This document shows, piece by piece, positions 58,216 to 64,000 of a stretch of 64,000 nt of DNA (within the stretch, counting starts at the first letter, position 1; each line of letters opens with the position of its first letter). The notes beneath the pieces were generated by a model. The model did not search any database, was not told the DNA's origin, and saw nothing but the letters and a program-made list of their open reading frames with translations. Both the position numbers and the translations under genes were made by a program. The DNA comes from Falciphora oryzae. Lineage: Eukaryota; Ascomycota; Sordariomycetes; Magnaporthales; Magnaporthaceae. Location: assembly GCA_000733355.1 (NCBI GenBank), contig JNVV01000008.1:681504-745503 (forward strand), read 5' to 3'.

Positions 58216-61200
58216 TTCTTCGGTTTCCAGCTCCTCTCCCTCCTTTTCTCTAGTTCGATCTAGTTTGTTCGATTTCCTTGGACCGAACGTCTTGCCTTCT
58301 TGCTATCTCTCTTTCCGAAATTCCTTTTCGCGACTCCATTTCTCATACGACCGGTTTCCTACTGTTTAAACACCAAACCTACATCCAGAAAAAGATTTAA
58401 TTTACGACATAAAAGTATCATAACAACGAATAGAGACGACGGGAGGCACTGAGGATGCAATACCCGTTCCTCAAGGAATGATTCTCACTTCTCGTCACTC
58501 ATTTACATGGGTCTTGTTTTTCTCTCTTCCTATTTGGCTGCATCGCCACCGTCTATTTTCTCCAGGCGTCTTGTGTTTATTCTTTTTTTTTTTTTTTTTT
58601 CTCTTGTCTGTGTTTCCCTTCGTTGTCATCAACTCATAACAGAATGAGAAAAACAGACAGCAGAAAAGTGGTCGTGTTACTGGAGTCAACAAAAAAGTGT
58701 GTTAAAACCCCAGGCGATATCAGGGGATGACATCATGGAGGTTGCTTTTGCTTTTATTATGTGTGGGTATCTGTTCTGAAAAAAACACCTTTGGTTGCGT
58801 TTCTTGTTCCTTGTCCTGTATATTTTTCCTGATTTGTTTCTCTTCTCGGGTTCACCAGGGTCCTTTGGCACCGCAACACGCTGTCTCCTACCCTAGGTCT
58901 CTTGCCTGCGGGCCGTCGGACACCAGGAGGGGAGTGCCGAGTGCCACACGCGGGAGGGGCGTGGGCTGCCCTGCGAAGAGGCCCACTGTACCCGCGAGCG
59001 CGTCATCTAAGGAAGAGCCTTAGTTGGCTGGCACTCCACTCTCGCATATTTTTCAACAACGGCTTTTTTTTTCTTCTTTTTCTCTCTGTCTCTTGGTCCA
59101 ACAGCCGACGGTCTGTCTGTCTCTGATGCTAGAAGGACCTCGCGTGAGCCGGTGGGGAGGGCGCGACGTCGGTGGGCTACCCATTGGCGCATTATGGCGG
59201 TGGGGGACAGGGGACAGGGCAGAGGAGGGGACTAGTCACGATGATTCGACGACGCACGGTGGGAAAAGGGGGGCACTGGGGGCAAGGGAAGGGAACAACG
59301 GATCAGGGACGGACCGGTGTGATGATACGGCGGCGAGAAGAGAGGATGAGAGAGAACAGCAAACGAGGGGAGAGAACGAGAGGCAGAGAGAGTTGGGGAA
59401 GGGGTGGGCCATGCACCACGGCACACTTTCGGGGCGGTCGGTCGGGTCGGGGTGGGTTCTCCCAGGCTGTGGATTCGTTCGGATATAGGGTGTGAGAATG
59501 GGGGTCAGCAAAACGCGCTGCTGCTCGCCTGCTTGCGTCTTTTTTTTTCCCCCTCGGTCTCCCCTTCTGTCGGTTCTGATTCTCTTCCCTCCTTCAAGCC
59601 CATCACCCCTTCACTTGCCGTCCCATCTCGTTCTGTGGGCTGCAACCTGTCATAACAAGACGGATTTTGTCCGGCTTTGTTAGCTGTCACGACTTTTTTT
59701 TCTCTTCTTCTTTCGTTGCCTTTCAAGGACCATCCCGGCTTTGGGCTTTTCGACACATAGATTTTCTTTTGTTTACGAATAGTTTCTGGATAGCACCCCG
59801 AGGTACCCTCTACTCAGGCACACCTCTGTATATGTTTGACGCGATACGTATGCGCTCCTGCCTTAGCAAGCCTCGTGCTCCTCTCTCGGTCGGTCCGGTC
59901 TGCGTCCTGCGTCCTCGTGTCCCCTTGTCTCCTGTCCTGCCCAAAAAAAAAAAAAAAACGAGGGGGAGGGAGCCGCCTCCTTCCCAAGGTTGTTGCTTGT
60001 CCGAGAAGGAGGCCCGGCCAAGGAAAACGTCACTGCTTTCGGAGGGCCCAGCTCATCGGTCAAGACGATGGTGATTACAACAAAAGACGGCGAATACCTT
60101 GGGCAGCCTGACCAGGTTCGGGCTGATCGACGGTGGCCGCGCCCATGTTTTCCTGTCTTTTCCATTTTGAGCCAAAGTCGCCAGCCCCGCGCTGTGTGAG
60201 AGGGAAGGAAAAGAGGGACAGAGAGCAAGGCGGGGAAAGAGAGAGTTGCGGCCGCCCCCTTGATTCCCGCGCGGCTGGATCATCAATCACCGCCCCCCCT
60301 TGTCAACAATGCCCCAAAGTTTAATAAAAAAAAATAAAAAAAAAAAAGGAAACGAAATGGTTAGCAAGGTTGAGGGAAAATAATAATACAGAATTGAATG
60401 AAAAAAATCTCGTCATTATTGGCGTTGGCGCCCGACGGCGAAGGACGTGACTGGATCGCATGTTGTTAGCTCGCCCCCTTGGAAGGAGCAGTGCTCCGCC
60501 TCTTCAGCTGAGAATGGTATGGTTCAATTTTCTTTTTCTTTTTTTCTTCTTTCTTCCCATCACTCACGGTGTGACAAAGCAAAGGGAAGAGACAAGCAGA
60601 GTGGTGGGATTGGAGGCTTCTTTTTTGACAGAAAACGTGTCACAACTCATTTTTTTTTTCTTTTCGACTTCACTCTCTGGTGGTGTTGAAGAGATGGATG
60701 GATGGAGGTAGGGAGCATGTGAACAAGAGAGATCCCTTGGGCGGCACGAAGATAGGTAGTCAGCCATACACGTGTGTGCATCCATCAGGCAAGTCTCGGC
60801 GCGCGCCGCCCGGGAAAGCAGGAAGGAAAAGCAGAAAGCAGCGACAACAAAGCAGGTCTCCAGGAAGGCCGGGCGAAGGGCAAAGTGAATTTTTTTTTTT
60901 CCTTTGCAACCCGAGTGAAGGTCAGGAAAAAGGCAGCCAACCCGAGAAAAGTTGGAAGGGAACGAAAAGGCGGTAGAGAGCCAGCCACACACTCGTGTCC
61001 GTCGCTATGTAGGTGCTGACCAATGTAGGTCGGGGAGTTTTTGGACCATTGAAATCATAAATTGGCGCGCGCTCTGGTAGCCGCGTTGGGCGGCCGCCCG
61101 CCCCCTTTCACCGAGTTTTCGGCTTTATCACCAGGACATTCGGTTCCGGGTGGGAGGGCGGAAGCGGTTGGGCGCGAGAGGGGAGACAAAAAAAATAGTA

Positions 61201-62824
61201 ATGCAAATGCGCAAAAAGTCGGTATAGAAGAGTGAGGCCTCGCCGAATTGCCGCCTTGGGCAGCTTGTCCAGTCCTTGGAGTCGTTGGGGTAGCATCCAA
61301 GACGCGCCGCGGAAGGGTGAGGCAGTCTGCCGGTAAGTGTGGGCGAGTTAGAGAGAGTGTGTGGGTGTGGCCGTTCGTACCCTTCTGCCTATGTTTGACA
61401 GCGGTCGAATGCGCGCGATTTTTGCTTTTTCTGGCCCTCAAATTTTTCCATCGCCTTCTTTTTCTTTTCTTTTTTCCTTCACTACACAATCTTATGCAGG
61501 TGTCATTGAGGATGGGTCCAGCACGGCACGCCACATCTCGTCGGCGTCCAGGTGTGTGTGTGCGTGTGCGTTGCGTGCGTGGGCGAGATTGAGTCCATGC
61601 ATCATCACGCATGCCCCCTTTTCAAAGTACTTGCCTCGTACACAGCACTCCCAAGGAAAACGGGCTATATTCGGACGGTTTTTGCCGCGCTTGTCTCTGG
61701 AAAATGGAGAGAGGAGGGCCCGAAGTATCCTTGACAACAGCAGTACGCTCACTCCCCCCATTAACACAGACGGGAATAAGCCCTCTCGGGTGCCAGCTTG
61801 GGCCCCAAAGCGCGAGGCAGGAGGCTTTGGCTGCTATGACTGGCCCGAGATCGGCCTTGGGAGCATCTCCGGAGCACGAGAAGATATGCACGTCTCCAGG
61901 GAAGAGCCCGGTTGCCAGAGTGGAGTGAGGCCTTGCCCATCCGTCATCACCTTCACGCCGTCGGAAAAGGAGGAGCAACCAGCCACACCCGCTCATCATC
62001 TTCCCGCGGGGGAAATAAAAAGGAAAGAAAGGAGGCAAAGAAAAGAAAAGAAAGAAAAACAAAGGAAAGCAAGCCCGGACAGCTGAGAGGCTTAGACAGC
62101 CACGGCCAGTACCCACCCGTGTTTGAATCCTGCATGAGGCACGGGAGGCGCAACTCAGGTCGGCAGTGGGTTGCGTCCACGCACACACCAGGAGAGAGGG
62201 ACCTGGGGTGTCATCCGTAATGCCGCCTTATCCCAGCCACTCCTCCCTTCAGTTGGCCAGGCATCTTCCCGTCTCCACGAAACGTGGGGCCTGTAATCTT
62301 CAGGGATGGGCCTCTCCCAAGCGCAACGAGGACAGCAGGCAACTACAGCGGGCGCGGTGACATGTTTCGTTTGGGCGAGCCTCGGAAGCGGTCTTGACGA
62401 GAGGCCAAGGTGTTATCGAGAAAAAGCAACTGACCGATGGACACGTCGTAGGCGGTTACCCGTGGTCAAGGGCAAGGACGGGGAGTGAGCGTTGCAACGA
62501 GCGCATGGTTGGCTGGTTGTCTGGTTGGCAGATGGCTAGACTCGCCCCCTCCCTGCCGTCCGTCCATGTCTCTCGCCTGGGCCCTCCCTCTTGACGAGAC
62601 ACCGGGAGCATCCGGCGGGCGTGGCTGACATGGACACACGACGCGCACTCGTGCTCCGTAGACAAGACACCCCGACCCTCCTGCGATATTATAGCTCTCG
62701 TCCTCGTCCCACGGCGGGGCCGGCTCCTTGACCCGGCGGCGGGATGACTGGTCCCAAACCTGCTGATTATCGCGGCCCTTTCAGGGAGGGCCAGTGGTTG
62801 GGGCGAGACCGGAGGACCTATCGC
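58216..62824. other. Intergenic region, zinc-finger gene to urm1
   Basis: About 4.6 kb. The two genes converge, so both 3' UTRs lie here. Homopolymers are common (T about 58579-58598, A 59942-59957, A-rich 60325-60347, T 60650-60660, T 60890-60900). No gene, tRNA or 5S sequence is recognised. Confidence 0.55.
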
Positions 62825-63666
62825 TCAGCCCCCGTGGAGCGTCGAGACGAATAGGATGTTGTCGCCAGGCTGGATCACATACTCTTCCTCGCCCTCGAGC
62901 TCCCAGTCGGCGTCGTTGATCAAGACAAGGATCCCCGGGCGACTGAGGCAGCCGAGAAAGGAAGGAAAAGAGATCAAGGCCAGTCAGAGACGCCCTTTGC
63001 CACACACGCCCCTCCTCCTCCCCGCTGAGGATCCGTTCCCCGACGGCTATTGCAGACGATAGAAACTATAGTGCGTAGCCAAGCGATGCATCTCCCCAAG
63101 CGGCCTGTTTCGGCCGCCGACCTGTGACAGGCCAGCCCCGAAGGAGAGGGGAACGGACGGTGACGGGAGAGCAGTGGAGGAGGAGAAAGTGGCAACGAGA
63201 GAAGTGATCGGCGCGAAAAAGGAGGCGGGCTGGACTCACAGGTGGCCGTCGAGCACAAAGAGGTCCTTGCGGGCGTCCTTCATTGTGTGGCGGCACAAAT
63301 AGCCGATCAGGAAGGCTATATTGGCCGGGTTGCCCTGGTCGTCGGTGCTTGGGAGGGCGAGCTGGTGGCGCTTTTGATGCGAAAAAAGCATCTCGAGGCC
63401 GCCACTGCAGAGCACAAGGCCGAGGAGGGCGGCCGGGTCAGCCACAGGTCCATCGCCAAGCGTCGGTGACAGCAGCAAAAGGAAAGAAGACAAGGACAAA
63501 AGCAATAACGAAAGAGGGAGACTGACGAGAACTCGACAACGACGCCGAGCGTGGGGGCTCGCTTCTTCTCTGGTGGTGGCGCCGCTGCTGCTGCCGCTGC
63601 GTCTGCGGCTTGCGGTGGCACAACAGCCTGCGGCGCCGTTGAGGAAGCGACTGCGTCTGTAGACAT
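62825..63666 (-). CDS. urm1: Ubiquitin-related modifier Urm1
   Basis: Urm1 is a beta-grasp sulfur carrier. Its C-terminal Gly-Gly is adenylated by Uba4 and thiocarboxylated for 2-thiolation of wobble uridines in tRNA, and it can also be conjugated to proteins. Exons are 63666-63527, 63404-63240 and 62942-62825, giving 140 residues. Junctions are GTCAGT/CAG and GTGAGT/CAG, in phase. Hallmarks are [12 protein letters not shown] (joined across intron 1), VAFLI-like [50 protein letters not shown] and the end FVSTLHGG directly before TGA, so no C-terminal processing is needed. An N-terminal extension of about 40 residues, rich in Ala and Pro, precedes the fold. Yeast Urm1 (99 residues) lacks it. 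No other in-frame Met lies before the domain. Confidence 0.94.
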
Positions 63667-64000
63667 TGCGTTTGACCGTCTGTAGGTCTGCCTGTTTGTC
63701 GGTTGGGTTGGCGAGATGGTTCGATCCAAGATGCAAATGCTGCTTTGGGCAGGTCTTGACTGATGGGGCTCCACGCACACGACAGAAACCGCACCTGCCA
63801 TGCAAGACGGAGGGGTCCAAGCAAAGTGAGCCGTCGCCCAGCACGCCGGTTTCGCAAAGCATGATCACGACATAGTGTGTATCTATCACGTGCATACACA
63901 AAATACTTGGTTTTGCATGTCAAATTCTTCTATTCCACACTGTGGCTCCTCCCCTCCAAGAGTCATGCGGCGCTGCACAACGACAGATTAGGAAATCCTT
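63667..64000. other. Upstream region of urm1 to right edge
   Basis: 334 bases 5' of urm1 on the minus strand, presumably its promoter and leader. No other gene is visible. Confidence 0.45.

Noticed and set aside
9460..58900. Recurring CCTAGG / ACCTAGGT palindromes in non-coding parts
   Set aside because: I counted roughly as many as expected for a hexamer in 64 kb, so there is no clear enrichment.
62080..62160. GTTTGAATCC with a possible upstream A box
   Set aside because: No cloverleaf can be drawn: acceptor and anticodon stems are absent.

Overview
The window is nuclear DNA of a filamentous ascomycete (Pezizomycotina), most likely a Sordariomycete. The evidence is short introns (about 50-120 nt) with GTRNGT donors and CTAAC-type branch sites, protein sequences that read like Neurospora/Magnaporthe-type orthologues, pyrimidine-rich leaders, GC-rich third codon positions, and a lone 5S rRNA gene among protein genes instead of an rDNA repeat. 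A placement near Magnaporthales is only a guess. A 268-base N run at 9578-9845 shows this is a draft assembly.

Layout. 1-614 (-): first three coding exons of the decapping nuclease Rai1, running off the left edge. 1378-3024 (+): an F-box protein whose frame is broken three times. 6049-7883 (+): a Knr4/Smi1 glucan-synthesis regulator with an 11-nt first coding exon. 9492-10428 (+): Vps68, interrupted by the assembly gap. 20568-22136 (+): GSK-3 kinase, preceded by 10.1 kb without a recognisable gene. 24105-26913 (+): nuclear cap-binding subunit Cbc1/CBP80. 27891-29847 (+): cytosolic methionyl-tRNA synthetase. 31052-33021 (+): an SRPK-like protein with substituted catalytic residues. 33101-33219 (-): 5S rRNA, with 5S relics nearby. 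33982-35307 (-): SF3b4/Hsh49. 36000-36414 (+): Tom7, a 56-residue protein in four exons. 37036-38161 (+): an Flx1-like mitochondrial carrier. 38162-56204: 18 kb with no recognisable gene. 56205-58215 (+): an Azf1-like four-finger C2H2 transcription factor with an apparent GC-AG intron. 62825-63666 (-): Urm1.

The genes are conserved housekeeping functions (cap and mRNA metabolism, tRNA charging and thiolation, mitochondrial import and transport, cell-wall and kinase signalling) on both strands. There is no sign of an operon-like pathway cluster, secondary-metabolite cluster, intact transposon or CRISPR. Rai1, Cbc1 and Hsh49 all act on mRNA, but their proximity is probably chance.

The least explained parts are the two large gene-free blocks upstream of regulatory genes (GSK-3 and the zinc-finger factor), the frameshifted F-box gene, an orphan coding-like exon at 3339-3495 (-), the open in-frame extension after the cbc1 stop, and the 5S-derived fragments. 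I found no convincing new multi-gene system.
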